Below, in pieces: positions 9,592 to 18,314 of a DNA stretch of 64,000 nt. The first letter of the stretch is position 1; each line of letters starts with the position of its first letter. Source of the DNA: CBFDCQ01 sp965603355 (GTDB taxonomy: Bacteria > Hydrogenedentota > CAZGCA01 > CBFDCQ01); assembly GCA_965603355.1 (NCBI GenBank), contig CBFDCQ010000004.1, positions 1-64,000 of the forward strand. The letters are read 5' to 3'. Made by a program: the position numbers and the translations under genes. The notes beneath the pieces are model-generated. The model ran no database searches and was not told the DNA's origin. It was given only the letters and a program-made list of their open reading frames with translations.

Positions 9592-10614
9592 ATGGCACAG
9601 ACGGGCTCCAAAACGTGGGGCAGCAACGGTCTGGACTTCGAGCGAAGCATTCATGAGCTCGAGAACCAGATAGAAGCTCTGAGACAGTTTTCGTCCGGCG
9701 AGAACATCGACATCGCCGCCCAGATCGAGTCTCTTGAGAAACGTCTGGATGAGGAGAAGAATCACGTATTCTCCAATTTGACGGCGTGGCAGAGAGTGCA
9801 GCTTGCACGCCATCCTTCACGTCCGCGCACCCTTGACTACATAAAAATGATCGGGGAGGAATTTGTAGAGCTGTGCGGTGACAGATGTTTTGGAGACGAC
9901 AAAGCGGTAGTTGGAGGGTTGGCGACGATAGATGGTCACCACCTTATGTTAGTCGGCCAGGAGCGAGGAGGTGACACGAACGACAAAGTGCGGCGAAACT
10001 TCGGCATGCCTCATCCGGAGGGATACAGAAAAGGTCTCAGGTTGATGAGGGCCGCCGAGAAGTTCGGGCTGCCGGTGGTTTGTTTCCTGGACACGACCGG
10101 CGCGTATCCCGGAGTGGGCGCCGAGGAGCGGGGCCAGGGTGAAGCGATCGCTTACAACCTGCTGCAGATGTCAAGATTGCGGACACCGGTGGTCGTCATT
10201 GTTCTCGGGGAAGGAGGAAGCGGTGGTGCGCTGGCGTTTGGCGTCGGCGACAGGATATACATGCTCGAGTACGCGGTATATAGCGTCTGTACGCCGGAGG
10301 CGTGCGCGTCGATCCTGTGGCGCAATGCAGACGAGGCAGCGAATAAGGCCGAGCTGGCAGCATCAGCCTTGAAGCTGACGGCCAAGGACCTCCTTGAGCA
10401 GGGAATCATCGACGGGGTCATTCCCGAGCCGCTTGGCGGGGCTCACAGAGATCCTGCCGATGCGGCGCGGCGTGTGAAGGAGCAGCTCAGCAGCGCGCTT
10501 GCCGAGCTCGAGACGGTTGATGTCGACGAACTTGTGGAGAGACGATACGAGAAGTTTCGGCGCATCGGAAAGTTCTCGGACGCTGATGCCCAGCAAAGTC
10601 AACGGCAAACGTAG
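9592..10614 (+). CDS. accA: acetyl-CoA carboxylase carboxyltransferase subunit alpha
   Basis: Alpha subunit of the carboxyltransferase that passes the carboxyl group from carboxybiotin to acetyl-CoA in the first step of fatty acid synthesis; cytoplasmic, partner of AccD. 340 residues against about 319 in E. coli, the excess being short tails. The N-terminal 'LENQIEALRQFSSGENIDIAAQIESLEKR' region (quoted in part: LENQIEALRQ, IAAQIESLEKR) and the crotonase-type core 'GMPHPEGYRKGLRLM', 'DTTGAYPGVGAEERGQ' and 'GEGGSGGALAFGVGD' are diagnostic. A GGGGGC site precedes the ATG. accD is not in the window. A yggU-like gene overlaps the 3' end and a nucleoside phosphorylase gene follows, so the three are probably co-transcribed. 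Confidence 0.96.
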   Translation: MAQTGSKTWGSNGLDFERSIHELENQIEALRQFSSGENIDIAAQIESLEKRLDEEKNHVFSNLTAWQRVQLARHPSRPRTLDYIKMIGEEFVELCGDRCFGDDKAVVGGLATIDGHHLMLVGQERGGDTNDKVRRNFGMPHPEGYRKGLRLMRAAEKFGLPVVCFLDTTGAYPGVGAEERGQGEAIAYNLLQMSRLRTPVVVIVLGEGGSGGALAFGVGDRIYMLEYAVYSVCTPEACASILWRNADEAANKAELAASALKLTAKDLLEQGIIDGVIPEPLGGAHRDPADAARRVKEQLSSALAELETVDVDELVERRYEKFRRIGKFSDADAQQSQRQT

Positions 10615-10843
10615 TGGTGGCGTTTATTATGATGCGACGGTTCGCGCCGGCGCGTCTTCTGAAAGTATCGTCGTTAGCGGGGACAGGTTACGCATACAGG
10701 TCAGGGAAAAACCTGAGCGGGGCGCAGCGAACCGCGCTGTCGTGCGGCTTGTGGCGAAAAGGTTCGGTGTGGACGCGGCGCACGTGAAAATTGTCAGAGG
10801 TTTGCGGGGCAAACGTAAACTCATCAAGATACCGACGAAATGA
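10586..10843 (+). CDS. yggU: YggU/DUF167 family protein
   Basis: Small conserved protein of 85 residues with the DUF167 pattern: 'VRAGASSESIVVSGDRLRIQ', 'EKPERGAANRAVVRLVAKRF' and 'IVRGLRGKRKLIKI'. The biochemical role is unsettled in the family. The start at 10586 overlaps the end of accA by 29 bases; no other in-frame start is well placed, and the overlap suggests translational coupling. Its own stop overlaps the open frame of the phosphorylase gene. Confidence 0.85.
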   Translation: MPSKVNGKRSGGVYYDATVRAGASSESIVVSGDRLRIQVREKPERGAANRAVVRLVAKRFGVDAAHVKIVRGLRGKRKLIKIPTK

Positions 10844-10878
10844 ACAGCGACCGGCGGTTCGCAAACGTGGAGGACGAA

Positions 10879-11712
10879 ATGGCCGATGGAACTTCAGAAC
10901 TGCGGGCGCAGATAGACGAGGCGGTTGCCGCCGTGCGAAAGGTGACCGAATCGGTGCCCGAAGTCGCGATCATTCTCGGAACAGGTCTCGGAGCGCTTGC
11001 TGAGCAGATTCGCGACCCCGTCTCGTGCAAGTATACGGAGTTACCGCACTTCCCTGTGGCGACCGTGGACTCGCACGAAGGCAATCTGGTGTTCGGGGAG
11101 CTTTCCGGCAAACCGGTTGTAGCGATGCAAGGGCGGTTTCACTATTACGAAGGGTACTCGATGCAGGAGATCGCGTTTCCGGTGCGGGTGGTGAAAGCGC
11201 TCGGCGCGAAAACGTTGATCGTAAGCAATGCCGCAGGCGGTATTAACCCGCAGTATCGGGCGGGCGATATGATGCTCATCACCGATCATATCAACTTGAT
11301 GGGCGACAACCCGTTGATAGGTCCGAACGACGACGAGCTCGGACCTCGTTACCCGGACATGTCCGAACCGTATTCGAGGGAGCTTGTGGATCTTGCTGAG
11401 AAGATGGCCCTCGATCGATCGATGAAGGTGCAAAAGGGTGTGTACGTGGCGGTTGCGGGACCGAACCTTGAGACCGCGGCGGAGTACCGGTTTCTACGGT
11501 GTATCGGTGCGGACGTTGTCGGCATGTCGACCGTGCCGGAGGTGCTGGTGGCCGTGCATGCCGGGTTGAAGGTGTTGGGAGTGTCGGCAATTACTGATGA
11601 GTGTTTGCCGGATGCTTTGAAGCCGGCCGATATTGAAGAGATATTGAGGATAGCCGCGGATGTCGAGCCCAGATTGACTGGGCTTGTTCGCGATCTTGTT
11701 GAGCAGATATAA
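10879..11712 (+). CDS. punA: purine nucleoside phosphorylase (PNP family 2)
   Basis: Cytoplasmic enzyme that splits purine nucleosides with phosphate in purine salvage. The ATG at 10879 gives 277 residues, typical of the trimeric family, and has a GGAGG site five bases ahead. An ATG at 10840 overlapping yggU has no ribosome site and is less likely. Motifs in order: 'AIILGTGLGALAEQI' phosphate loop, 'HEGNLVFGELSGKPVV', 'MQGRFHYYEGYSMQEI', 'IVSNAAGGINPQYRAGD', 'AGPNLETAAEYRFLR', and 'GMSTVPEVLVAVHAGLKVLG' with the conserved Met and Glu of the purine pocket. The exact base preference (guanosine/inosine or also adenosine or MTA) is not certain. Confidence 0.93.
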   Translation: MADGTSELRAQIDEAVAAVRKVTESVPEVAIILGTGLGALAEQIRDPVSCKYTELPHFPVATVDSHEGNLVFGELSGKPVVAMQGRFHYYEGYSMQEIAFPVRVVKALGAKTLIVSNAAGGINPQYRAGDMMLITDHINLMGDNPLIGPNDDELGPRYPDMSEPYSRELVDLAEKMALDRSMKVQKGVYVAVAGPNLETAAEYRFLRCIGADVVGMSTVPEVLVAVHAGLKVLGVSAITDECLPDALKPADIEEILRIAADVEPRLTGLVRDLVEQI

Positions 11713-11781
11713 CAATGCACCGCATTTGAGATATCGATAATGTGGCGGCCGTCCAGCGGTGCCGAAAGGGAGGAGAGTACA

Positions 11782-12840
11782 GTGAGAGTGTGGATCATTC
11801 GCGTAGCATTCATAATATTGTGCGCCGTAGCCGTGTTTCATCTAGCGGGTTCTATTCCGGTGCGCATCCCATTGCACCGATATCTGATAACTGCGGGCGG
11901 GGCTGTCGTTGCAGCGGGCCTGCTTGTTGCCATCGAGAAATCGTTCAAGAAAACGTCGTTGAGCAGGCTCATCCCGCCGGCTGTGGGTCTGATAATAGGT
12001 CTCATAGTCGGCTATTTTCTGACAATACTCGTTGTGGCCGTTTGGCTGGAGCCGGCGGGGCAAGCGCAGGATGCCGTTCAATCCGCCTTTTGGGAGGCGG
12101 TAAGAGCGTATCTGACCATAGGGTTCATGTTGCTGTTTGGCCAGTTCGGGTTGATTCTGGGCGTGACAAGAGCCCCCTCCACGGTTGACGTGGTTGAACA
12201 GGCGCTTCTCAGGGGAAAAGGACAGTATCATTCTCCCAAGATACTGGACACAAGCGTGATCATTGATGGCAGGATAGCCGATATCTGTGACATAGGGTTC
12301 ATCGAGGGGACGCTGATTATACCGCGTTTCGTGCTCAGGGAACTGCAGAACATAGCCGATTCCGCCGATTCCTTGCGGAGGGCCAGGGGCCGCCGCGGAC
12401 TTGACATGCTCAAGAGGATTCAGGAGGACAGCAATAAGGTTGATGTGCAGATTTACGAAGAGGAACTCGAGCGTGACGAGAAAGTGGATACGAAACTGGT
12501 GGAGCTTGCGAAACGGCTGGACGCGAAAGTCATAACGAACGATTTCAACCTGAACAAGGTAGCGCAGATCGACGGTGTATCGGTGCTGAACGTAAACGAT
12601 CTTGCCAACGCGGTCAAACCGGCGGTTCTCCCGGACGAGCAGCTTGTAGTGAAGGTGTTGAAGGAAGGTAAGGAGGCCGGCCAGGGGATAGGGTACCTTG
12701 ACGACGGAACGATGGTGGTAGTTGATGGCGGCAAGTTCTACATGGGCCGGGAAATCCGTGTGGTGGTCACCAGCGTTCTTCAGACCGCTGCCGGGAAGAT
12801 GATCTTCGCGAAAACCGATAAGGTAGTGCCCTCTCGGTGA
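11782..12840 (+). CDS. yacL: membrane-anchored PIN/TRAM domain protein (YacL family)
   Basis: Putative membrane-anchored ribonuclease-like protein. A GTG start at 11782 gives 352 residues and has an AGGGAGGAG site six bases ahead. About four membrane helices occupy the first 130 residues, followed by a PIN nuclease domain ('ILDTSVIIDGRI' with Asp156, 'FVLRELQNIAD', 'VITNDFNLNKVA') and a C-terminal TRAM-type beta domain ('GKEAGQGIGYLDDGTMVVV'). Order and length match Bacillus YacL. As in Bacillus, where yacL sits beside ispD and ispF, the same two genes follow here. The role of the family is not well defined; the acidic PIN residues are intact, so catalysis is possible. Confidence 0.9.
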   Translation: MRVWIIRVAFIILCAVAVFHLAGSIPVRIPLHRYLITAGGAVVAAGLLVAIEKSFKKTSLSRLIPPAVGLIIGLIVGYFLTILVVAVWLEPAGQAQDAVQSAFWEAVRAYLTIGFMLLFGQFGLILGVTRAPSTVDVVEQALLRGKGQYHSPKILDTSVIIDGRIADICDIGFIEGTLIIPRFVLRELQNIADSADSLRRARGRRGLDMLKRIQEDSNKVDVQIYEEELERDEKVDTKLVELAKRLDAKVITNDFNLNKVAQIDGVSVLNVNDLANAVKPAVLPDEQLVVKVLKEGKEAGQGIGYLDDGTMVVVDGGKFYMGREIRVVVTSVLQTAAGKMIFAKTDKVVPSR

Positions 12841-12887
12841 AGATGTCTGTGCGCGGAGACGGTTAGCTTTTGGAAGGGTGGGGGTGC

Positions 12888-13589
12888 GTGTCCTGCTCGG
12901 AGACTGCTCTTGTGATACCCGCCGCGGGTCGCGGCGTCCGAATGGGCTTGGGTAAGCCGAAGCCCCTGGTCGAACTGAAGAACAAGCCGATCATCATCTG
13001 GACGCTCGAGCCGTTCGTTGCGCTTGACTTGGCGCGTCATACGGTCATAGTTGTTTCCGAGGGTATAGCCGATCGAATCGAACATCTCATCGGCCAACAT
13101 TTTGGGTCGGCTGTCGGACTGAAAGTCGTTCCCGGGGGAATCGACCGGCAGTGTTCGGTGTACAACGGTCTTCTCGCGCTTGCGCCGAGCACCGAGATAG
13201 CGATCGTACACGACGCGGTGCGACCGTTCGTTGAGCCGCAAAGCATCCTCGAGTCGATTGATGCGGCGAAAGCGTGCGGAGCGGCGACCGTGGCAATACC
13301 GGCAGTCGATACGATCGCCGCCGTGAACGAGGATGGTACGATACGCGATACGCTCGACCGTTCCGGTCTGTGGGCCGTTCAGACGCCTCAGACTTTCCAG
13401 TACGACACGATCCTCAAGGCTCACGAGCAGGCGGATAAGGATGGTGTAAGGGCTACGGACGATGCCGAGCTGGTCCGCAGGCTGGGTCTGACGGTGAAGG
13501 TCGTGGAGGGTTCTCCAGACAACATAAAACTCACCACCGGTCACGACCTGTTGGTTGCTGAGCGGATCGTCGGAGAGAGAGAGGTGTGA
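12888..13589 (+). CDS. ispD: 2-C-methyl-D-erythritol 4-phosphate cytidylyltransferase
   Basis: Third enzyme of the MEP isoprenoid pathway: joins methylerythritol phosphate to CTP. 233 residues from the GTG at 12888, which sits behind a GAAGGGTGGGGG purine stretch; a TTG at 12870 is the alternative. The nucleotide-binding 'IPAAGRGVRMGLGKPKPL' is present, with Pro where many members have Gln in 'PKQ'. Also present are 'VVPGGIDRQCSVYNGL', 'VHDAVRPFVEP', 'WAVQTPQTF', 'ATDDAELVRRLG' and 'GSPDNIKLTTGHDL'. ispF follows with a single base between stop and start, so the two enzymes are made together. Confidence 0.95.
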   Translation: MSCSETALVIPAAGRGVRMGLGKPKPLVELKNKPIIIWTLEPFVALDLARHTVIVVSEGIADRIEHLIGQHFGSAVGLKVVPGGIDRQCSVYNGLLALAPSTEIAIVHDAVRPFVEPQSILESIDAAKACGAATVAIPAVDTIAAVNEDGTIRDTLDRSGLWAVQTPQTFQYDTILKAHEQADKDGVRATDDAELVRRLGLTVKVVEGSPDNIKLTTGHDLLVAERIVGEREV

Positions 13590-13590
13590 C

Positions 13591-14085
13591 GTGCGCGTCG
13601 GTATAGGTTTTGACTCGCATAATCTCGTTCGTGGACGGAAGCTTGTCCTGGGCGGGGTCGAGGTACCGTTTGAGCTTGGGCTGGACGGCCACTCCGACGC
13701 CGACGTGCTGATACACGCCGTAATTGACGCTCTGTTCGGCGCGGCTGCTCTCGGAAGCATAGGGGACCATTTTCCCGACACTGACGCGAGGTACAGCGGG
13801 ATTGCCAGTACGAAGCTGCTTGAGGAGGCCATGGTCGCGATCCGCGATGCAGGATTTCGACCGGGCAACGTGGATTCCGTGATAGTCGCTGAGAGACCCA
13901 GGCTTGCCCCGCATGTGGATGCGATGCGAAAAAGAGTCGCCGGCATCATGGGAATACGTGAGGACAGGGTGTCGGTCAAGGCGACAACGACCGAGGGCAA
14001 GGGCGCCACGGGTCGCGGTGAGGCTATAGCCGCGCACGCAGTGGTCTTGCTCGTTGAGAACTCCACTCCAGGGGGAGGGGAGTGA
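13591..14085 (+). CDS. ispF: 2-C-methyl-D-erythritol 2,4-cyclodiphosphate synthase
   Basis: MEP-pathway enzyme that cyclises the CDP-ME 2-phosphate, releasing CMP. 164 residues from the GTG at 13591; longer readings inside ispD are not needed. Zinc-binding and active-site motifs are intact: 'VGIGFDSHNLVRGRKLVLGG' (family 'GxGxDxH'), 'LGLDGHSDADVLIHAVIDAL', 'IGDHFPDTDARYSG', 'DSVIVAERPRLAPH' and 'VSVKATTTEGKGATGRGEAI'. Its stop overlaps the GTG of tlyA, continuing the tightly packed operon. Confidence 0.95.
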   Translation: MRVGIGFDSHNLVRGRKLVLGGVEVPFELGLDGHSDADVLIHAVIDALFGAAALGSIGDHFPDTDARYSGIASTKLLEEAMVAIRDAGFRPGNVDSVIVAERPRLAPHVDAMRKRVAGIMGIREDRVSVKATTTEGKGATGRGEAIAAHAVVLLVENSTPGGGE

Positions 14086-14855
14086 CTGAGGGACCGCGCG
14101 CAATGAGCGGGAAGAAGGAACGGCTCGACCTGCTGGTTCACCACAAAGGATATGCACCGAGCCGCGAAACTGCGCACGGGATGATACTTGCCGGGCACGT
14201 TTTCGTGGACGACAGGAAGGTCGACAAGCCGGGTACCAAGGTTGACCCGGCATCCGCGATCGAGGTGCGCGGTCCTGCGAGGAAGTACGTCAGCAGAGGT
14301 GGCGAGAAGCTCGAGGCGGCGCTGCACGCGTTCGGTATAGACGTCCGCGACAAGGCGACGTTGGATGTCGGCGCGTCCACGGGCGGGTTCACGGATTGCA
14401 TGCTTCAGCACGGCGCGCGAAAGGTGTACGCCGTTGATGTCGGCTACGGTCAGTTCGCCTGGTCGCTGCGCACCGACCCGCGTGTTGTAGTGATCGAGAG
14501 GACGAACATCCGCCACGTTCAGCCAGATCTTCTTCCGGAGAAAGTCGATCTTGCCGTCGTGGACGTCGCGTTCATCTCGTTGAAGCTTGTGCTGGAACCG
14601 GTGATCTCGCTGATGAAGGAGGAGAGCGACCTCGTGACCCTTGTTAAACCGCAGTTCGAGGCGGGTCGCGAACAGGTAGGCAAAGGCGGTGTGGTGAGAG
14701 ACCCTGAAGTGCATGAGCAGGTCGTGAACTCGGTAGTCGATTTTGCCGTTTCGATAGGTCTGGCGTGTGATGGCACTATCGAATCGCCGCTTCTGGGTCC
14801 GGCGGGCAACCGCGAGTTTCTGGCGCATTTCCTGAGAAGTTCAACAGCATTGTGA
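14082..14855 (+). CDS. tlyA: TlyA family rRNA 2'-O-methyltransferase
   Basis: Predicted S4-domain RNA methyltransferase of the TlyA/hemolysin A family, known in other bacteria to methylate ribose on ribosomal RNA. 257 residues from the GTG at 14082 behind GGGGGAGGGG; an ATG at 14103 is possible. An N-terminal S4 RNA-binding domain ('RLDLLVHHKGYAPSRETAH', 'KYVSRGGEKLEAAL') precedes an FtsJ-type Rossmann domain with the SAM loop 'LDVGASTGGFTDCML', 'YAVDVGYGQFAW', 'VDVAFISLKLVL' and 'LVKPQFEAGREQVGKGG'. It overlaps ispF and lies nine bases before recN. The same neighbourhood in many bacteria includes an NAD kinase gene between tlyA and recN, which is absent here. Confidence 0.92.
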   Translation: MTEGPRAMSGKKERLDLLVHHKGYAPSRETAHGMILAGHVFVDDRKVDKPGTKVDPASAIEVRGPARKYVSRGGEKLEAALHAFGIDVRDKATLDVGASTGGFTDCMLQHGARKVYAVDVGYGQFAWSLRTDPRVVVIERTNIRHVQPDLLPEKVDLAVVDVAFISLKLVLEPVISLMKEESDLVTLVKPQFEAGREQVGKGGVVRDPEVHEQVVNSVVDFAVSIGLACDGTIESPLLGPAGNREFLAHFLRSSTAL

Positions 14856-14864
14856 TGTTGCCCT

Positions 14865-16529
14865 ATGCTATACATCTTACGCATAAGTAATTTTGCGCTG
14901 ATTGACGAGTTGCAGACCGAGCTCAGGCCGGGACTCAACGTCATGACGGGCGAGACAGGCGCCGGCAAATCCATAATAGTCGGCGCGTTGAACCTCGTGC
15001 TGGGCATGAGAGCCTCGTCGGACGCGGTCAGGAGCGGCGCAACCGAGGCGCGTATCGAGGCCCTGTTCAATATCGAGGGCAAACCTCGCGTCATCGGGCT
15101 GGTAGAGGAGCTTGGCTTCGCGAGTGATGACAGCCAGTTGGTTCTGGCGCGGGTCATAAGCAAGGAGGGCAGGAGCCGGTGCTACGTGAACGGCGCGCTG
15201 GCGACGTTGAGCGCGGTTGCCCGTATCGGGAACGAACTGGTGGACTTTCACGGGCAGCATGAACATCAATCGTTGCTGCGAACCGAAAAACAGATGCAGC
15301 TTCTTGACGCGTACGCCGGTCTGACGGAACTGCGGTCCGATCTTGCCGGGAAGTACGAAAGATTGCTCGAGATCAGGCGAACGCTGTCCCAACTTGACAA
15401 GGACGAGCGGGAGCGCGCGCGCCAGGTCGATTTCCTGGAGCACGAGATCCATGAGATTGACGCCGCGAAGCTCGATCCGTCCGAGGAGGATATGCTGCGC
15501 GAACGCAGGAAGCTGGTCGCCAACGCCGAGAGGCTCGTTTCGTTGAGCGCACAGGCTTACGCGCTGCTCTATTCCGATGAGGGCTCGATCACCGAGAGCT
15601 TCGGCACTCTGCAGAAGTCCCTCGAGGAACTTGCCGGGATCGACACGAGTTTCAAAGATCTTTCGGAATCTCTGAGCGATATGGACCACCAGTTGGAGGA
15701 GCTTGCCTTCAAGCTGCGTGACTATTCCGGCACGTTGGACTTCGATCCCGGAGAGCTGGATGCCATCGAGAACAGGTTACGACTCGTGAATGCGCTCAAA
15801 CGCAAGTACGGCGAGTCGATCACAGTTATCCTGGAGCACCAGGACAAGTGCGAGCGGGAGCTTGAGGCGTTGCGCTGTCACGACGAACAGCTCGCGGAGC
15901 TGCAGGAGCGGGAGAAGAAAAGCCTGGCAGAATGCCTAGCGTTGGCCAAGAAGGTGTCCGGAAAGAGGAAACGTGCCGCGCGTGAGCTCGCCACAAAGGT
16001 CAAGAGGGAGATCGAGGCGCTTGGTATGGAGAAGGGAAACTTCGAGGCGCGCCTCTCGCGTCGCGCTGACGAGGAACTTGTCGCGACCGGCCTCGACGAT
16101 CTGGAGTTCATGTTCTCGGCCAATCCGGGCGAACCTGTCAAACCGTTGAAAGATGTGGCTTCGGGCGGCGAGATCTCGCGCGTGATGCTGGCGTTGAAGA
16201 CGGCGCTTGCCGACGCAGACGACATACCGACGCTTGTGTTCGACGAGATCGATGCGGGGGTTGGCGGGGCGACGGCGAAGACTGTCGGGGCGAAACTCAA
16301 CGAGGTTGCCCGGTCACATCAGGTAGTGTGCATCACGCATCTGCCGCAGATAGCGGCCAGCGCTGACAACCATATCAGGGTCACCAAGGAGCCCGAGGGC
16401 GAACGAATGGTGACGCGAGCCGCCTCGCTTGATAAGGAGGAACGCGTCAAAGAGATCGCCACGCTCCTGGACGGCAGAAAGGTGAGCAAGATAGGTCTTC
16501 AGCATGCGCGCGAACTGCTCAAACGCTGA
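14865..16529 (+). CDS. recN: DNA repair protein RecN
   Basis: SMC-like ATPase that acts at double-strand breaks in recombinational repair; 554 residues, normal length. Walker A 'GETGAGKS' lies at 29-36. 'VDFHGQHEHQSLL' is typical of RecN. A long antiparallel coiled coil spans roughly 150-370, and the C-terminal signature 'ASGGEISRVMLALKTALAD' is followed by Walker B 'LVFDEIDAGVGG' and 'VCITHLPQIAASAD'. It is the last gene of yacL-ispD-ispF-tlyA-recN. No LexA-type box is evident directly upstream, and it is most likely read from the operon promoter. Confidence 0.95.
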   Translation: MLYILRISNFALIDELQTELRPGLNVMTGETGAGKSIIVGALNLVLGMRASSDAVRSGATEARIEALFNIEGKPRVIGLVEELGFASDDSQLVLARVISKEGRSRCYVNGALATLSAVARIGNELVDFHGQHEHQSLLRTEKQMQLLDAYAGLTELRSDLAGKYERLLEIRRTLSQLDKDERERARQVDFLEHEIHEIDAAKLDPSEEDMLRERRKLVANAERLVSLSAQAYALLYSDEGSITESFGTLQKSLEELAGIDTSFKDLSESLSDMDHQLEELAFKLRDYSGTLDFDPGELDAIENRLRLVNALKRKYGESITVILEHQDKCERELEALRCHDEQLAELQEREKKSLAECLALAKKVSGKRKRAARELATKVKREIEALGMEKGNFEARLSRRADEELVATGLDDLEFMFSANPGEPVKPLKDVASGGEISRVMLALKTALADADDIPTLVFDEIDAGVGGATAKTVGAKLNEVARSHQVVCITHLPQIAASADNHIRVTKEPEGERMVTRAASLDKEERVKEIATLLDGRKVSKIGLQHARELLKR

Positions 16530-16552
16530 CACGTCAGTAGGAGCAGCTCGCA

Positions 16553-16610
16553 AACAGCCCTTCAATTGACACATGTGAATAGGAAATAGGTGTGGTGTCC
16601 CCCTATTTCC
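16553..16610 (+). repeat. direct repeat A followed by hairpin repeat B (copy 1)
   Basis: Positions 16553-16579 are a 27-base element beginning aacagcccttcaattgacac, matched 26/27 at 18641-18667. Positions 16582-16610 are hairpin repeat B, with arms ggaaatagg and cctatttcc around a tgtggtgtcc loop. The next gene's stop codon lies in the CTATTT-rich sequence immediately after this copy. Confidence 0.8.
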
Positions 16611-16618
16611 TATTTCCC

Positions 16619-17146
16619 CTATTTTAACCGGGTTTTCCCCCACGAGCGGGACGCGACCTCCACAAGTCTGCCGATCAAGTAATACTGAAGTGAACCGCCG
16701 ACTGCAAGGATGGCACCCGACAAGAGGATGCCGTCTACGGAATCGAAGCTGAAAACCCATGTGAACGAGCCTACGATTTCCACCAACGCAAACGCAGGTG
16801 GATCTATCGGCAAGAGAACAAAATGCCAGACGAGAGCAAATATGGGTTCATACAATATCGCACGGCACATCGCGGTGATGAACAGACAGATGAAGGTGAG
16901 GTGCCCTGACGCCAACGCAAGCCCCAGGCTAGGTACCTTCAATGCACGGAACAGCAGCCGAAACAGGCAGAGTTCAACCGCGAAAACGAGGAAGCTCAGT
17001 ACGATCATGTACAAAATAGCCTCATAGCTGAAGTGGCTGTACGGGGACGACAAGGCCTCGAGCAGCAGCAAATAGCCAAGAGAGACGATAGTGATCAGCG
17101 CAACGTACGCTCGGACCTTTGGTGAATGCCATCCTGGTTTTCTCAT
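16619..17146 (-). CDS. hypothetical multi-pass membrane protein
   Basis: I do not recognise this protein. The ATG at 17146 gives 175 residues and has a good AGAGGG site seven bases ahead; longer readings start inside or near a repeat. Four or five hydrophobic segments span about 12-32, 43-66, 73-96, 100-113 and 137-160, with positively charged ends ('MRKPGWHSPKVR', 'SRSWGKTRLK'), so it is an integral membrane protein with no visible catalytic motif. The stop codon (CTA on the plus strand, 16619-16621) is part of the CTATTT sequence belonging to the adjacent repeat. It is one of two orphan genes bounded by copies of the same hairpin repeat. Confidence 0.6.
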   Translation of the reverse strand: MRKPGWHSPKVRAYVALITIVSLGYLLLLEALSSPYSHFSYEAILYMIVLSFLVFAVELCLFRLLFRALKVPSLGLALASGHLTFICLFITAMCRAILYEPIFALVWHFVLLPIDPPAFALVEIVGSFTWVFSFDSVDGILLSGAILAVGGSLQYYLIGRLVEVASRSWGKTRLK

Positions 17147-17184
17147 TAAGCGTACCCTCTGTATGCACGGCATCTTCAAGTCAA

Positions 17185-17212
17185 GGAAATAGGTGTGGTG
17201 TCCCCCTATTTC
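17185..17212 (+). repeat. hairpin repeat B (copy 2)
   Basis: ggaaataggtgtggtgtccc-type element, same orientation as copy 1, lying between the two orphan genes. It contains the stop codon of the 17206-17892 gene. Confidence 0.8.
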
Positions 17213-17892
17213 GGGCTGGACACCAGCACGGGCGAGGAGTCCACAGAGAACTCACACTCATGGTGCTCGGCACCCACGCGCTGTACTGTGGAGAGTACTT
17301 GAGAGGGTTTCAGGCTTGGTGACATAATCTCCGCATAAGCCAACCCAATCTCCTGATATACGACGCAAAACGCTTTCTCCAGCACGCGTGCGTCCCACAC
17401 ACCCCTTCTCCTATCTCGTACGTAAAAGGGCTCGTATTCCCGGAGCTCGTCTGGGGCTGTCACATCTCCTATGTGGAAGAAGAGGCGCTCGTTCCCCCTC
17501 ATAGCCAGGTTAAACGTCCTGCGGATTTGCTCTTCCCCGCGCGGGTTGATCAACACACCACTCCCATATCCCTTGTGCGAGCGGCGGACTCTCCTTAACA
17601 AATAGTCTACTAGAATCTCGGGTTCAGACGTGGGGAACCGGACGTACGAGAGCCCTAAACCTCGCAATCGGCGACCAATGCGCCTTGTATAGCCCCTCTC
17701 CGTGAAACACGCGTAGATGTTCCTCTTGGTCGCGAGGGCAGGAAGCAGACGGGAAAGAAAAGCCACGAAATGATAATAGCCCGGCTCATCTCCGTTACAT
17801 TCCGCGTCCCACTCCACTTCGCTGTCCAAGACGGCAATTGTGACAGACAGCCCTTCCCCCTCATACACGTAAGCTCTTACACTAATTCGCAT
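17206..17892 (-). CDS. hypothetical protein in repeat-bounded island
   Basis: 228 residues from the ATG at 17892 (a TTG at 17901 is possible; no strong ribosome site for either). No family is recognised. The sequence is soluble, mixed alpha/beta in look, with an Arg-rich middle ('YLLRRVRRSHKGYGSGVLIN', 'YVRDRRRGVWDARVLEKAF') and no signal peptide or membrane segment. Its stop codon lies within hairpin repeat copy 2 and an inverted copy lies about 100 bases upstream of its start, so the gene is boxed by repeats like its neighbour. Recent transfer into the genome is plausible but unproven. Confidence 0.55.
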   Translation of the reverse strand: MRISVRAYVYEGEGLSVTIAVLDSEVEWDAECNGDEPGYYHFVAFLSRLLPALATKRNIYACFTERGYTRRIGRRLRGLGLSYVRFPTSEPEILVDYLLRRVRRSHKGYGSGVLINPRGEEQIRRTFNLAMRGNERLFFHIGDVTAPDELREYEPFYVRDRRRGVWDARVLEKAFCVVYQEIGLAYAEIMSPSLKPSQVLSTVQRVGAEHHECEFSVDSSPVLVSSPK

Positions 17893-17997
17893 GATATTCA
17901 ACTCGCCGCTTCGACTTGATTTGACTCTGCTTCGTTAATCGCACAGCATCCCGTTTTCAAAGGCGCCAGGGTGGAAGCCCAAAATAAGGGAACAATA

Positions 17998-18026
17998 GGA
18001 AAATAGGGGGGCACCACACCTATTTC
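17998..18026 (-). repeat. hairpin repeat B (copy 3, inverted)
   Basis: Reverse-complement copy of the element at 16582 and 17185, with a ggcaccacacc loop. A second CCCCTATTTC half-copy follows at about 18029-18041. It lies in the gene-free stretch 17893-18784. Confidence 0.75.
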
Positions 18027-18164
18027 TGTACCCCTATTTCGTTTTTCACCTTCCTCGGTCTTCCAACCGGCAGAGCTCGAAGGCGCCGTCTCTTCCCCTT
18101 GTGATATTATACACGAGTTTCGGACGGATTATTCGACTATTCCAGGTGACCCTTCCCTCACGCG

Positions 18165-18248
18165 CGTCATTCCCGCGCAGGCGGGAATCCAGTAAGACGG
18201 AGAACGCCCCATTCTTAAGCCTGGATCCCCGCTTGCGCGGGGATGACG
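18165..18248. repeat. long inverted repeat, CGTCATTCCCGCG family
   Basis: An 84-base element with terminal arms cgtcattcccgcgcaggcgg and its near reverse complement ending ggggatgacg. A second member with the same ends and nearly the same length is at 40031-40114. Confidence 0.8.
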
Positions 18249-18314
18249 ACAAAAACAGGCATGGCACGAGAAGGAACTTCGCGTCCAAACGGGGCATCAT
18301 CAAGAAACCGAAGT

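Noticed and set aside
10840..10878. Earlier ATG of the purine nucleoside phosphorylase gene overlapping yggU
   Set aside because: No ribosome site, whereas the ATG at 10879 has GGAGG at ideal spacing and gives the family's usual length.
12780..14828. Minus-strand open frame of 682 codons
   Set aside because: It is antisense to ispD, ispF and tlyA, which have clear family motifs; its translation is basic and low in pattern, with no ribosome site, as expected for a shadow frame in GC-rich DNA.
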